Shown in pieces: positions 9,930 through 18,936 of a DNA stretch of 64,000 nt (its first letter is position 1; the number at the start of each line of letters is the position of its first letter). Source of the DNA: CALZBJ01 sp945619025 (GTDB lineage: Bacteria > Pseudomonadota > Gammaproteobacteria > Cardiobacteriales > Wohlfahrtiimonadaceae); the NCBI GenBank assembly GCA_945619025.1, contig CALZBJ010000005.1, positions 97,037 to 161,036 on the forward strand, given 5' to 3'. Both the position numbers and the translations under genes were made by a program. Below the pieces are notes generated by a model. The model saw nothing but the letters and a program-made list of their open reading frames with translations. It was not told the DNA's origin and made no database searches.

Positions 9930-9955
9930 CCCCAGAGAATCGAAATTCTCTGAGG
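9930..9955 (-). terminator. dnaK-dnaJ intergenic hairpin (probable terminator/attenuator)
   Basis: Read on the minus strand, CCTCAGAGAAT pairs with ATTCTCTGGGG around a TTCG tetraloop: 11 pairs with one T-G wobble. The following bases, ATCTTTCC, make only a weak T-tract. It lies 35 nt after the dnaK stop. A stable UUCG-capped stem here would either end part of the transcripts or protect the dnaK mRNA 3' end, giving more DnaK than DnaJ. Confidence 0.7.
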
Positions 9956-9989
9956 ATGCGTTATCACCAAATCAATTCATTTAGAATGA

Positions 9990-11918
9990 TTATTTTTTAT
10001 CTTTGTCGTCTTTAACTTCTTCGAACTCAGCGTCAACAACGTTGTCGTCTTTTGGTGCTTCTTCGGTACCGGGAGCTGCGCCGGCTGCATCGCCACCTTG
10101 TTCCGCGTAAACGCGCTGTGCAAGTTCGCCAGCAACGGTTGTTAAAGCATCAGTTTTTGCTTTGATTGCGTCAACATCATCGCCTTTTAAGACTTCTTTT
10201 GTCTCTTCAATCGCCGCTTCGATGTTTTTCTTCTCATCGTCAGTCACTTTGTCACCAAGATCTTTGAGAGATTTCTCAGAAGCATGGATCATCTGTTCTG
10301 CCGTGTTGCGTGCGGTCACGAGCTCTTGGAATTTTTTATCTTCTTCCGCATTAGCTTCCGCATCTTTTACCATTTTCTCGATATCATCTTCCGATAATCC
10401 TGAGCTTGATTTAATCACAATCGATTGCTCTTTACCGGTGGATTTATCTTTCGCCGAGACATTCATAATCCCGTTTGCATCGATATCAAAGGTCACTTCG
10501 ATTTGTGGAACACCGCGCGGTGCTGGTGGAATATCTGTTAAGTCAAATTGACCAAGTGAATGGTTTTGTGATGCTTGTGGACGCTCACCTTGTAAGATAT
10601 GAATCGTTACTGCAGGCTGATTGTCCGCCGCTGTTGAGAAGACTTGGCTCGCGTTGGTTGGGATTGTGGTGTTTTTATCGATCAGTTTTGTCATCACGCC
10701 ACCCATGGTTTCAATACCGAGCGAAAGAGGGGTAACGTCGAGTAGTAAAACATCTTTCACATCACCGCCTAATACACCGCCTTGGATTGCGGCGCCCGAT
10801 GCCACTGCTTCGTCAGGATTCACGTCACGACGGGGTTCTTTACCGAAGAATTCTTTCACTTTTTCTTGAACTTTCGGCATACGGGTTTGACCACCGACTA
10901 AAATCACATCATCAATTTGTGATACGGCTAAACCAGCATCTTTAAGTGCTGTACGGCATGGCTCTAACGTGCGCTCGATTAACTCTTCAACTAATGCTTC
11001 GAGTTTTGCGCGGGTCATTTTGATGTCTAAGTGTTTAGGACCTGTGCTATCGGCTGTGATGTAAGGAAGGTTGATCGAGGTTTGTTGTGATGATGACAAT
11101 TCGATTTTCGCTTTTTCACCGGCTTCTTTTAAGCGTTGAAGCGCTAATGGATCGTTGCGAAGGTCAATGCCTGAATCTTTTTTGAACTCTTCAACTAAGT
11201 AATCGATCACAACGGCGTCAAAGTCTTCACCGCCAAGGAATGTATCCCCGTTGGTTGAAAGTACTTCGAATTGTTTATCGCCATCAACGTCGGCAATTTC
11301 GATAATTGAGATGTCGAATGTACCGCCGCCTAAGTCAAATACCGCAATTTTGCTTTCGTCTTTGGTTTTTTTATCCATACCGTAGGCAAGGGCAGCCGCA
11401 GTAGGTTCGTTGATGATACGTTTAACATCTAGACCAGCGATTTGGCCTGCGTCTTTAGTTGCCTGACGTTGTGCATCATTGAAGTATGCAGGAACGGTGA
11501 TCACCGCTTCTGTCACTTTTTCGCCTAAATAATCTTCAGCGGTTTGTTTCATTTTACGAAGCACTTCCGCTGAGATTTGAGGAGGCGCCATTTTTTCGCC
11601 TTTGACTGATACCCACGCATCGCCATTGTCTGCTTTAACGATTTCAAATGGGACAAGATCTTTGTCTTTTTGAACTTCAGCATCTTCAAAACGGCGTCCG
11701 ATAAGACGTTTGATCGCAAAAAGAGTGTTTTTAGGATTGGTCACCGCTTGGCGTTTTGCAGGTTGACCGGTTAAGATTTCACCATCTTCTGTGTATGCAA
11801 CGATTGATGGAGTGGTGCGATCGCCTTCGGCGTTTTCGATAACGCGTACTTTTTCGCCATCCATAATGGCAACACATGAGTTAGTTGTACCTAAGTCAAT
11901 CCCGATGATTTTAGACAT
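9990..11918 (-). CDS. dnaK: Chaperone protein DnaK (Hsp70)
   Basis: A 642-residue Hsp70. The N-terminal ATPase domain begins IGIDLGTTNSCVAIMDG and contains IINEPTAAALAYG and VFDLGGGTFDIS. The substrate-binding domain starts after the linker DVLLLDVTPLSLGIE, and the C-terminus is a helical lid ending in an acidic EEVKDDKDKK tail. It binds unfolded segments in an ATP cycle driven by DnaJ and GrpE (grpE is not in this window). A sigma-32-type promoter at 12024-12051 lies about 100 nt upstream of the ATG at 11918. Length and motifs are fully standard. Confidence 0.99.
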   Translation of the reverse strand: MSKIIGIDLGTTNSCVAIMDGEKVRVIENAEGDRTTPSIVAYTEDGEILTGQPAKRQAVTNPKNTLFAIKRLIGRRFEDAEVQKDKDLVPFEIVKADNGDAWVSVKGEKMAPPQISAEVLRKMKQTAEDYLGEKVTEAVITVPAYFNDAQRQATKDAGQIAGLDVKRIINEPTAAALAYGMDKKTKDESKIAVFDLGGGTFDISIIEIADVDGDKQFEVLSTNGDTFLGGEDFDAVVIDYLVEEFKKDSGIDLRNDPLALQRLKEAGEKAKIELSSSQQTSINLPYITADSTGPKHLDIKMTRAKLEALVEELIERTLEPCRTALKDAGLAVSQIDDVILVGGQTRMPKVQEKVKEFFGKEPRRDVNPDEAVASGAAIQGGVLGGDVKDVLLLDVTPLSLGIETMGGVMTKLIDKNTTIPTNASQVFSTAADNQPAVTIHILQGERPQASQNHSLGQFDLTDIPPAPRGVPQIEVTFDIDANGIMNVSAKDKSTGKEQSIVIKSSSGLSEDDIEKMVKDAEANAEEDKKFQELVTARNTAEQMIHASEKSLKDLGDKVTDDEKKNIEAAIEETKEVLKGDDVDAIKAKTDALTTVAGELAQRVYAEQGGDAAGAAPGTEEAPKDDNVVDAEFEEVKDDKDKK

Positions 11919-12023
11919 ATATAATTACCTCAAAAATATAATTTAAAAATTTAGTTTGAATTATTGATAAAACGCTATAAAAACGTGTTTGTTTAAACTG
12001 ATTAAATTCTCTTTCTGAAGGTA

Positions 12024-12051
12024 ATATGGAGATGGGATTTGGATATTCAAG
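12024..12051 (-). promoter_or_regulatory. Sigma-32 (heat-shock) type promoter for dnaK
   Basis: On the minus strand, CTTGAAT at 12051-12045 is followed by 13 bp and CTCCATAT at 12031-12024. The sigma-32 consensus is CTTGAAA, 13-15 bp, CCCCATNT. This gives 6/7 and 7/8 matches at a suitable spacing. The expected start site is near 12017, leaving a leader of about 100 nt before dnaK. Confidence 0.75.
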
Positions 12052-12154
12052 GCTAAAGTGCAATTTTTTTTGAATTTGGCCGATTTTTAAGCGATAAAGT
12101 GAGTGATCCGCCTTAATTTAGGTCTCTCTTGATTTAAATGGAGTGGGCGAACAA

Positions 12155-12892
12155 TTACGAATAATCCCGCTGACCGAAGATATCGCTGCCGACACGAATC
12201 ATCGTGGCACCCTCTAAAATCGCCAGCTCAAGATCGCCGCTCATGCCCATCGAGAGCTCTGTTGCCGTGTCAGGAAGAAGGCCTTTCTCAATGGATTCAT
12301 CACGGAGGTTGCGAAGAAGCGCAAACCCTTCGCGGACGTTAGTTTCATTATCGCTATGTAGCCCGATGGTCATAAGCCCCCGAATGGTTAGCTTGGTGAG
12401 CGGTTTAATATCGGCTAAAAATTCAAAAAGTGCTTCCGGTAATAAGCCCGATTTACTCGCTTCTCGGGAGGTGTTGACTTGGATAAACACCTCCATATTA
12501 ATGTGATTGAGCGTGCAATAATCATTAATGCGGCGGGCAATGCGAAGGCGATCGACCGATTGAATACAGGTGGCGACTTGGCAAACGTCCGCGACTTTAT
12601 TGCCTTGCAGTTGGCCGATAAAGTGATTTTCTCGTGGAGTAATAAGCTTAATATTCGAAAGATCAGCTTTAGTGAGTAAGTGAGGCGCTTTTTCTACCAG
12701 TTCCTGTACTCGATTTTCCCCCAATAACCCATACCCAAACTCAATTGCCGTATTAATCTCCCCGGGGGTACGCGTTTTTGTTGCCATTAATAGCGAGATC
12801 TCATTGGGATCACGGGCCGCTTTTTTAGCCGCCGTTTCAATGCGAGCGTTTAGGTGATCTAAATTTGTTTTAAGGTAGGAAAAATCAGTCAT
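12155..12892 (-). CDS. YggS/PLPBP family pyridoxal phosphate homeostasis protein
   Basis: The 245-residue protein has the alanine racemase N-terminal-type TIM barrel of the YggS family. MATKTRTPGEI carries the PLP lysine (about residue 38), followed by YGLLGENRVQELVEK, IGQLQGNKV, IQVNTSREASKSGL and the phosphate-binding LSMGMSGDLELAI..GATMIRVGSDIFG. These proteins bind PLP and keep its level and amino-acid metabolism in balance; they are not known as enzymes. It lies upstream of dnaK on the same strand, but the heat-shock promoter sits between them. Confidence 0.93.
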   Translation of the reverse strand: MTDFSYLKTNLDHLNARIETAAKKAARDPNEISLLMATKTRTPGEINTAIEFGYGLLGENRVQELVEKAPHLLTKADLSNIKLITPRENHFIGQLQGNKVADVCQVATCIQSVDRLRIARRINDYCTLNHINMEVFIQVNTSREASKSGLLPEALFEFLADIKPLTKLTIRGLMTIGLHSDNETNVREGFALLRNLRDESIEKGLLPDTATELSMGMSGDLELAILEGATMIRVGSDIFGQRDYS

Positions 12893-12947
12893 AGCAGTGT
12901 GTGCAGGTTGTCATTAAAAGTTAATCATGATGGTGATGGCATTATCG

Positions 12948-14324
12948 TTATTTACCGGTTTTTGGGTCAATATCGAGCGATTTTAATTTACGATAGAGGT
13001 TTGTTCGCTCCATTCCCACAAGCTTTGCGAGATTTGCCATATTGCCATCAACGCGTTCATATTGAGCAATTAAATAGGCCCGTTCAAATTGTTCTCGCGC
13101 TTCGCGAAGCGGTAGGTCGAGTGGGAGTGAATAGGTATGATTGTCCGCTTTTTTCGGTGCTTCAAGAATCTGCTTTTCAAGCTCCGCATTCACCTCATCG
13201 AGCGATACTTCATCTTGTGAGCCTAAAATTAAGAGGCGTTTAATGAGATTTTTTAGCTCTTGATGATTACCTGTCCATTCATGATTGCGGAGGCGATTTT
13301 GCGCAGCAATCGAGAAATGGCGATAATTGAGATGTTTTTCCTCAACAAAATAGTGCACATAGGCATTGATGAGCTCAGGCACATCTTCAGGATGGAGGCG
13401 AAGCGAGGGAAGCTGAATCGTCACCTCATTTAAAAGGTGCCATAACTCGCTTGAAAATTCCTCTTGTTCCACTAAATAGGGAAGATAGGCATCGGCGGAA
13501 AAAATAGCGCGCAGTTGAATTGCGCTACTTGTTTTGCGCTCGGTTGCAAGGGCATTTAACAGTTTAGCAAGGGCGGTTTGGATCGCGGTACTCGCCTCAT
13601 CAATCTCTTTAAAATAGAGAATGCCTCCATTGCCGTGCTGAATGATTTGCGGGCTGATTTTTCCACTCGGATCGAAAAAGGTGGAATTAAAGAGTGCATC
13701 ATTCATTGTGCCAAGATTAAACTCTAAAAAGGCTCCTTTACGCTCCGGTGAGAGGTCATGAATATAGCTTGCAACCCCATCAATCTCGGTACCCGGCTCA
13801 CCAAGCAGTAAAATATTAGCATGGGAGACTGAGGCCGATTTTTGCAGATTATTACGCAGATTTTGTGCCACTAAACTGCGCCCAACCGGCTCAAAAGGAT
13901 AGGGCTTTTCAGTGGGTAAGATCGGCTCGATCGATTCCGCCAGCAGAGCAGGCGCTTCAGTTAACGTTTTATCCACCACCATTAAAAGTTTGGCAAGGGT
14001 GAGCGGCTTTTCTAAAAAGTCCGACGCCCCGAGCTTTGTCGCTTCAATGGCGTGCTCGAGAGTGCCATGTCCGCTCATCATAATCACCGGTGCCATATTG
14101 CCCGCTTCACGCCACGATTTAAGCAGTGAAATCCCATCAATGTCGGGCATCCAAATATCGAGCAAAATCAGATCAGGATCGGTCGATTCTTTGAGGGCAT
14201 TGGCTTCCGCGCCGTTATAGGCAACCGCCACTTCGTATCCTTCGTCTTGTAAGATGTCGCTGACGAGATCGCAAATATCTTGTTCATCATCAACAATTAA
14301 GATTTTCGCTGGATTATCGGCCAT
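12948..14324 (-). CDS. NtrX-like response regulator with degenerate AAA+ domain
   Basis: 458 residues from the ATG at 14322-14324, chosen because AGGAGT lies 10 nt upstream; a start at 14357 would add 11 residues without such a site. Domain order: receiver domain (AKILIVDDEQDICD, phospho-acceptor in DLILLDIWMPDIDG, then lysine in FLEKPL), an AAA+ sigma-54 interaction-type domain, and a Fis-type helix-turn-helix (GNMANLAKLVGMERTNLYRKLKSL). This is the NtrX/NtrC plan. The Walker A reads GEPGTEIDG rather than GExGxGKE, and no GAFTGA loop is present (it reads KGAFLEF), so activation of sigma-54 polymerase is doubtful. No histidine kinase gene is adjacent. Confidence 0.85.
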   Translation of the reverse strand: MADNPAKILIVDDEQDICDLVSDILQDEGYEVAVAYNGAEANALKESTDPDLILLDIWMPDIDGISLLKSWREAGNMAPVIMMSGHGTLEHAIEATKLGASDFLEKPLTLAKLLMVVDKTLTEAPALLAESIEPILPTEKPYPFEPVGRSLVAQNLRNNLQKSASVSHANILLLGEPGTEIDGVASYIHDLSPERKGAFLEFNLGTMNDALFNSTFFDPSGKISPQIIQHGNGGILYFKEIDEASTAIQTALAKLLNALATERKTSSAIQLRAIFSADAYLPYLVEQEEFSSELWHLLNEVTIQLPSLRLHPEDVPELINAYVHYFVEEKHLNYRHFSIAAQNRLRNHEWTGNHQELKNLIKRLLILGSQDEVSLDEVNAELEKQILEAPKKADNHTYSLPLDLPLREAREQFERAYLIAQYERVDGNMANLAKLVGMERTNLYRKLKSLDIDPKTGK

Positions 14325-14382
14325 AAATATAGAAACTCCTGAATGAATGGTTTTCAATTAAATTAAAATTGTGGATAAAAAG

Positions 14383-14423
14383 AACGCCTATAGGGTCGAT
14401 TGTATCACATTCCTAGAGGCGTT
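14383..14423 (-). terminator. topA transcription terminator
   Basis: AACGCCTATAGG at 14383-14394 pairs with CCTAGAGGCGTT at 14412-14423 with one A-G mismatch. On the minus strand the stem is followed by CTTTTTATCC, a T-tract directly downstream of the topA stop. A shorter T-run follows on the plus strand as well. It separates topA from the NtrX-like gene. Confidence 0.75.
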
Positions 14424-14487
14424 TTTCGTTTGAGCGTTTTAAAGCGTTACCCCAATTTAGTGGTAATGTTCGCGGGATGAATCGTGA

Positions 14488-16995
14488 TTATGATTCATCC
14501 CCCGTATCACTTTTTGTGGCTTTTTTAGTCGTCGTCTTTTTAGCTGCCGTTTTAGTGGCTGTTTTTGACGTTGCTTTGGTTGCAGCTTTGGCTGTTGTTT
14601 TCTTGGCTGCAGGCTTTTTGGCAGCCGTTTTTTTAGCCGTTGTCTTCTTCGCGGTCGTTTTCTTTTCTGCAGCCTTTTTGGTAGTGGTCTTTTTCGCACG
14701 GGTTTTTTTGGCCGGTGCTTTTTCGATCATCTCTTTACACTCATCTAAAGTAAGTGTTTTCGGGTCACGATCTTTCGGAACACGCACGTTTTTCGTACCA
14801 TCTGTGATATAAGGCCCGTAGCGGCCATTAATTACCTCAATGGTGAGCTCTCCCTCTTTAAAGGTGTGGATATATTTCGCTGCTTCTGCCTCTTTGTGCG
14901 CTTTAACCACTTCCAGTGCCTCTTCGTAAGTCACCGTATAAGGGTCGTACTCTTTGAGCGAGACGAATTTACGTGGACCGTATTGGATATAGGGCCCAAA
15001 GCGACCGATATTGGCGCGAATATCATAATCATCATCGCCTTTGCCTAGAACGCGCGGTAATTTAAAGAGTGCAATGGCCTCTTCGAGCGTGATGGTATCG
15101 AGCCGTTGATCGGGAAGAAGTGAAGCGAATTTTGGCTTCTCTTCATCATCTTTATCGCCAATTTGAGCAAAGGGTCCATAGCGACCAATGCGAACAGATA
15201 CAGGCTTACCAGTTTTCGGATCATCCCCTAAAACGCGGGCTTGCGCCACATCCGCACGGGAGACATTCTCTTCCACATCATCGCATTGAGTGATAAAAGG
15301 TTGCCAGAAAGCATCAAGTAGTGGTACCCACTCTTTTTCACCGCGAGACACCTCATCGAGGCTATCTTCAAGCGTTGCGGTGAAATCATAATCGACATAT
15401 TGGGTGAAATGTTCGGTTAAAAAGCGCGAGACAATTTGCCCAACATCCGTAGGAATAAAACGGCGCGCATCCATGGTGACATACTCACGATTTTGCAGGG
15501 TCGAGATAATGCTTGCATAGGTTGAAGGGCGGCCAATGCCATACTCTTCAAGGGTTTTTACGAGCGAGGCTTCCGTATAACGGGGTGGCGGCTCAGTAAA
15601 ATGTTGATTGGGGATGATATCGCTTAGTGCGACAATATCGCCAACCGCCATCTCCGGTAAGATGCGATCTTCCTCTTTCTCGGCTTTTTCATCATCATTA
15701 TCTTCAAGATAGAGACTCATAAAACCCGGGAAAGCGATGGTTGAACCGTTAACGCGGAAGAGGTGTTTGCCTTGTTCCCCTAAATCAACGGCGGTGGTGT
15801 TCATAATGGCCGATTCCATCTGAGAGGCAACGGCGCGTTTCCAAATTAGCTCATAGAGACGATATTGATCCGAATCGAGATATTGTTTCACCGATTCTGG
15901 CGTTCTAAATACCGAGGTAGGGCGGATCGCCTCATGCGCCTCTTGGGCATTTTTGGATTTTGTTTTATAGATGCGTGGCGCTTCAGGGCAATACTCTTTG
16001 CCGTGTTCGCGGGTAATATATGAACGAATATCGGTAAGCGCTTCGTCCGATAATGTAACCGAGTCGGTACGCATATAAGTAATCAGACCGATCGTTTCCG
16101 TGCCAAGATTAATCCCTTCATAGAGATTTTGCGCAACGCGCATGGTGCGAGAGGCGCTAAAACGGAGTTTACGTGACCCTTCCTGTTGTAAGGTTGAGGT
16201 GGTGAAGGGCGGTGCAGGATTGCGGCGACGCTGACGTTTTTCAACATTGACAACCGGCAGCTCATTACCAAAGGCGTCGGTTAATGTTTTAACCACATGA
16301 GCAGCCGATTTTTCATCGCGGAAGCTAAATTGCTCCACCTTTTCAGTCTCAAAATCGGTGAGGCGTCCGGTAAACTTACTTGAATCTTTATTAAGATCGG
16401 CGGTGATTGACCAATACTCTTCAGAAACGAAGGCGTTAATCTCATCTTCCCGCTCACAAATCATGCGAAGTGCCGGTGATTGAACGCGTCCTGCCGATAA
16501 ACCTGGGCTAATCTTCTTCCATAAAAGCGGTGATAAATTAAATCCAACGAGATAATCGAGCGCGGTTCGAGCTTGCTGCGCATTGACTAAATCCATCGCA
16601 AGATCACGGGGATTTTGTACCGCATCTTGAATCGCTTTTTTGGTGATTTCGTGGAAAACCACACGTGAAATATTCTTATCTTTTAAGGCGTTTTTCTCTT
16701 TTAGATACTCTAAAATATGCCATGAAATCGCTTCCCCTTCGCGGTCCGGGTCCGTTGCGAGCATGAGGTTGTCTGCGTCTTTTAACGCCTTTTCAATCGC
16801 CGCGAGATGCTTTTTATTTTGGCTAAGGACTTCATACTTCATATCGAAGTTATTATCTGTGTCCACAGAGCCTTGTTTACGCACAAGCGCACGCACATGC
16901 CCAAATGAGGCAAGTACGGTAAAATCTTTCCCTAGATATTTTTCTATGGTTTTTGCTTTGGCTGGTGATTCAACTATGACCAGTGATTTTGTCAT
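14488..16995 (-). CDS. topA: DNA topoisomerase I (type IA)
   Basis: An 835-residue type IA topoisomerase that relaxes negative supercoils. The TOPRIM domain is at the N-terminus (SLVIVESPAKAKTIEKYLG, then LATDPDREGEAISWH), and the active-site tyrosine is in LITYMRTDSVTL (about residue 320). After the core come glycine-rich C-terminal repeats (IGRYGPFAQIGD, IGRFGPYIQYGP, NGRYGPYITDG) of the Topo C-repeat type instead of the CxxC zinc ribbons of E. coli TopA. The last 70 residues are a Lys/Ala/Thr-rich histone H1-like tail that should bind DNA non-specifically. The ATG start is at 16993-16995. Confidence 0.97.
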   Translation of the reverse strand: MTKSLVIVESPAKAKTIEKYLGKDFTVLASFGHVRALVRKQGSVDTDNNFDMKYEVLSQNKKHLAAIEKALKDADNLMLATDPDREGEAISWHILEYLKEKNALKDKNISRVVFHEITKKAIQDAVQNPRDLAMDLVNAQQARTALDYLVGFNLSPLLWKKISPGLSAGRVQSPALRMICEREDEINAFVSEEYWSITADLNKDSSKFTGRLTDFETEKVEQFSFRDEKSAAHVVKTLTDAFGNELPVVNVEKRQRRRNPAPPFTTSTLQQEGSRKLRFSASRTMRVAQNLYEGINLGTETIGLITYMRTDSVTLSDEALTDIRSYITREHGKEYCPEAPRIYKTKSKNAQEAHEAIRPTSVFRTPESVKQYLDSDQYRLYELIWKRAVASQMESAIMNTTAVDLGEQGKHLFRVNGSTIAFPGFMSLYLEDNDDEKAEKEEDRILPEMAVGDIVALSDIIPNQHFTEPPPRYTEASLVKTLEEYGIGRPSTYASIISTLQNREYVTMDARRFIPTDVGQIVSRFLTEHFTQYVDYDFTATLEDSLDEVSRGEKEWVPLLDAFWQPFITQCDDVEENVSRADVAQARVLGDDPKTGKPVSVRIGRYGPFAQIGDKDDEEKPKFASLLPDQRLDTITLEEAIALFKLPRVLGKGDDDYDIRANIGRFGPYIQYGPRKFVSLKEYDPYTVTYEEALEVVKAHKEAEAAKYIHTFKEGELTIEVINGRYGPYITDGTKNVRVPKDRDPKTLTLDECKEMIEKAPAKKTRAKKTTTKKAAEKKTTAKKTTAKKTAAKKPAAKKTTAKAATKATSKTATKTAAKKTTTKKATKSDTGDES

Positions 16996-17180
16996 TAAAT
17001 ATTACCTTATATCCCGAATGTAGATAAGATTGGTGCGCGATTTGAGTAGCTCGCGTTTTGGGTGTTTGTTATAATACCTAAATTCCAATCGAATAAAAAT
17101 GTTATATTTAGTTTGAAGTTTTTTTTGAGAATTTCAAGTGATCTAACATTATAGTTATAAATTGAGAGCAAGTTAAACCT

Positions 17181-17327
17181 ATGTATTTTGAAAAGAAAGA
17201 GAAGAAACGTTCATTTTTTTGGGTCTATATTATCCTATTTGTCGCCTTTATTATCTGGGTAATGCTCGATGAAGGTGAGAATTTACAAGAAGAATATCAA
17301 GTGCACGAGCTTCAATTTGAACGATAG
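17181..17327 (+). CDS. Small single-pass membrane protein, 48 residues, unknown
   Basis: ATG at 17181 to TAG at 17325-17327. The peptide starts MYFEKKEKKRSFFWVYIILF, so a basic N-terminus leads into one hydrophobic segment (about residues 12-28), then an acidic/polar tail (LDEGENLQEEYQVHELQFER). The layout predicts one membrane helix with the N-terminus inside. The upstream GAGAGCAAG is only a fair ribosome binding site. It stands 29 nt before dgkA on the same strand, so it probably shares its transcript. I do not recognise the family. Confidence 0.5.
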   Translation: MYFEKKEKKRSFFWVYIILFVAFIIWVMLDEGENLQEEYQVHELQFER

Positions 17328-17356
17328 GCCACTTAAATTAAGATAGATCAAATAAT

Positions 17357-17722
17357 ATGATGAATAAACCGGGTGCTACGGGATTAAAACGCATTATCAA
17401 TGCGTTTTTTTACTCTATGAAGGGCATAAAAGCGGCATTTAAATCGGAAGCGGCGTTTCGTCAAGAGGCGCTCCTCGCACTTATTTTAATTCCGCTCGCG
17501 TTTTGGCTCTCAGACACCAAAGTTGAGCTAATATTAATGGTGGGTTCGGTGCTTTTACTGATGATGATGGAGCTTGTGAATTCCTCCATTGAAGCAATTG
17601 TAGATCGGATTGGTCCTGAGATTCACCCGCTTTCAGGGCAGGCAAAAGATATCGGTTCAGCGATTGTCTTTTTTGCCATGATGATTCTTGCGCTGGTGTG
17701 GGGCGGGATTCTTCTTTTTTAA
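17357..17722 (+). CDS. dgkA: Diacylglycerol kinase
   Basis: A 121-residue integral membrane kinase with three predicted helices. Signatures include the amphipathic N-terminus GLKRIINAFFYSMKGIKAAFKSEAAFRQE, then MMMELVNSSIEAIVDRIG (catalytic Glu and metal site) and SGQAKDIGSAIVFF. It phosphorylates diacylglycerol to phosphatidic acid, recycling the diacylglycerol left by membrane-derived oligosaccharide and lipid A modification. A second methionine directly follows the first. The length is normal for proteobacterial DgkA. Confidence 0.97.
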   Translation: MMNKPGATGLKRIINAFFYSMKGIKAAFKSEAAFRQEALLALILIPLAFWLSDTKVELILMVGSVLLLMMMELVNSSIEAIVDRIGPEIHPLSGQAKDIGSAIVFFAMMILALVWGGILLF

Positions 17723-17827
17723 CTTTAAACACATTCAGTGGTGTTCTGCTTCGATCGATAACGCATACTATGGCTCGAAATAGAACATACTGTACGATAG
17801 ATAAAACAGAAAATATAAGGATATACG

Positions 17828-18838
17828 TTGATTGTTTTAGGGATTGAGAGTTCTTGTGATGAGACGGGCGTTGCGCTCTATGATTCAGAACGAGGATTAA
17901 TTGGGCATGAGCTCTATTCGCAAATTGCACTCCATGCAAAATATGGCGGTGTCGTGCCTGAGCTTGCCTCGCGGGATCACATTCGTAAATTGCCGCTTTT
18001 AGTGAAAGAGTTGATTGAAAAGGCCGATATATCACTCTCGGATATTGATGGGATTGCCTATACCGAAGGGCCGGGGTTGATTGGTGCGCTTATGGTGGCG
18101 GCTTCTTACGCACAAGGCTTAAGTCTGGCCATTGATTGCCCGATTTTAGGGGTCAATCATATGGAGGCGCATTTAATGGCGGTGATGCTCGAGGAGGAAA
18201 AGCCTGAGTTCCCGTTTATTACGCTCTTGGTGTCCGGCGGGCATACGCAATTAGTGCTCGCAAAGGCGTTTGGAGAATATGAGCTGTTAGGGCAATCGCT
18301 TGATGATGCAGTTGGAGAGGCGTTCGATAAAACGGCAAAACTGATGGGGCTTCCTTATCCTGGAGGACCTCATTTAGCAAAAATGGCGGAGGGTGGAGAT
18401 CCAAAACGATTTAAATTCCCGCGTCCCATGCTCGATCGTCCGGGGCTTGATTTTAGTTTTAGTGGGATTAAGACAAAAGCACTGTTAACCATTGAAGGCC
18501 ATAGCGAGGCGGATTATCCCGATATTGCTGCAGGTTTCCAAGAGGCGCTTGTCGATACGCTCATTAAAAAAGCGATCCGCGCACTTAAACAGGAAAATGT
18601 GACGCAATTAGTAGTGTCAGGCGGCGTCGGTGCGAATCAAGAGTTGCGCCGAATGCTGAAAGCAGAGGCTGAAAAACGTGGCTTTGAAGTCTTTTTCCCG
18701 CGGAGTGAGTATTGTACGGATAATGGTGCGATGGTGGCGTATGTGGGCCATGAGCGCCTTAAACGTCAAGAAAGCAGTGCAAAAGTCAATTTAAAAGCAC
18801 GCTGGCCCATTGACCAGCTGAGTAAAGAGCGATCGTAA
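17828..18838 (+). CDS. tsaD: tRNA N6-adenosine threonylcarbamoyltransferase
   Basis: The 336-residue TsaD (old name Gcp) transfers threonylcarbamoyl to A37 of ANN-decoding tRNAs with TsaB and TsaE. The N-terminal VLGIESSCDETGVALYD is the family signature, and the metal-binding HMEAH motif (about residues 111-115) and VSGGHTQL follow, with the ATP site in VSGGVGANQELR. The start is TTG at 17828-17830 after AAGGAT. A terminator overlaps its stop codon. No tsaB or rpsU is adjacent here. Confidence 0.97.
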   Translation: MIVLGIESSCDETGVALYDSERGLIGHELYSQIALHAKYGGVVPELASRDHIRKLPLLVKELIEKADISLSDIDGIAYTEGPGLIGALMVAASYAQGLSLAIDCPILGVNHMEAHLMAVMLEEEKPEFPFITLLVSGGHTQLVLAKAFGEYELLGQSLDDAVGEAFDKTAKLMGLPYPGGPHLAKMAEGGDPKRFKFPRPMLDRPGLDFSFSGIKTKALLTIEGHSEADYPDIAAGFQEALVDTLIKKAIRALKQENVTQLVVSGGVGANQELRRMLKAEAEKRGFEVFFPRSEYCTDNGAMVAYVGHERLKRQESSAKVNLKARWPIDQLSKERS

Positions 18839-18854
18839 GGGTCGCTTTTCTTTT
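18828..18854 (+). terminator. tsaD terminator overlapping the stop codon
   Basis: AGCGATC at 18828-18834 and GGTCGCT at 18840-18846 form a 7-pair stem (one T-G) with a GTAAG loop, followed by TTTCTTTT. The loop contains the TAA stop of tsaD, so the terminator starts within the coding sequence. Confidence 0.7.
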
Positions 18855-18936
18855 GAGGCGAGTTTTGAAGCGAGATTGGAAACCCGCGCGTCACATAGAG
18901 AGTGTATGCTAGGGAAGTAAACAGATAGGAGAGGGT

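Noticed and set aside
12030..12051. CCCATCT close to CTTGAAT as the sigma-32 -10 element of dnaK
   Set aside because: The spacing would be only about 8 bp; CTCCATAT at 13 bp matches both sequence and spacing.
17481..18035. A 184-codon minus-strand ORF spanning the dgkA-tsaD junction
   Set aside because: It lies antisense to two well-recognised genes and shows no family signature or ribosome binding site.
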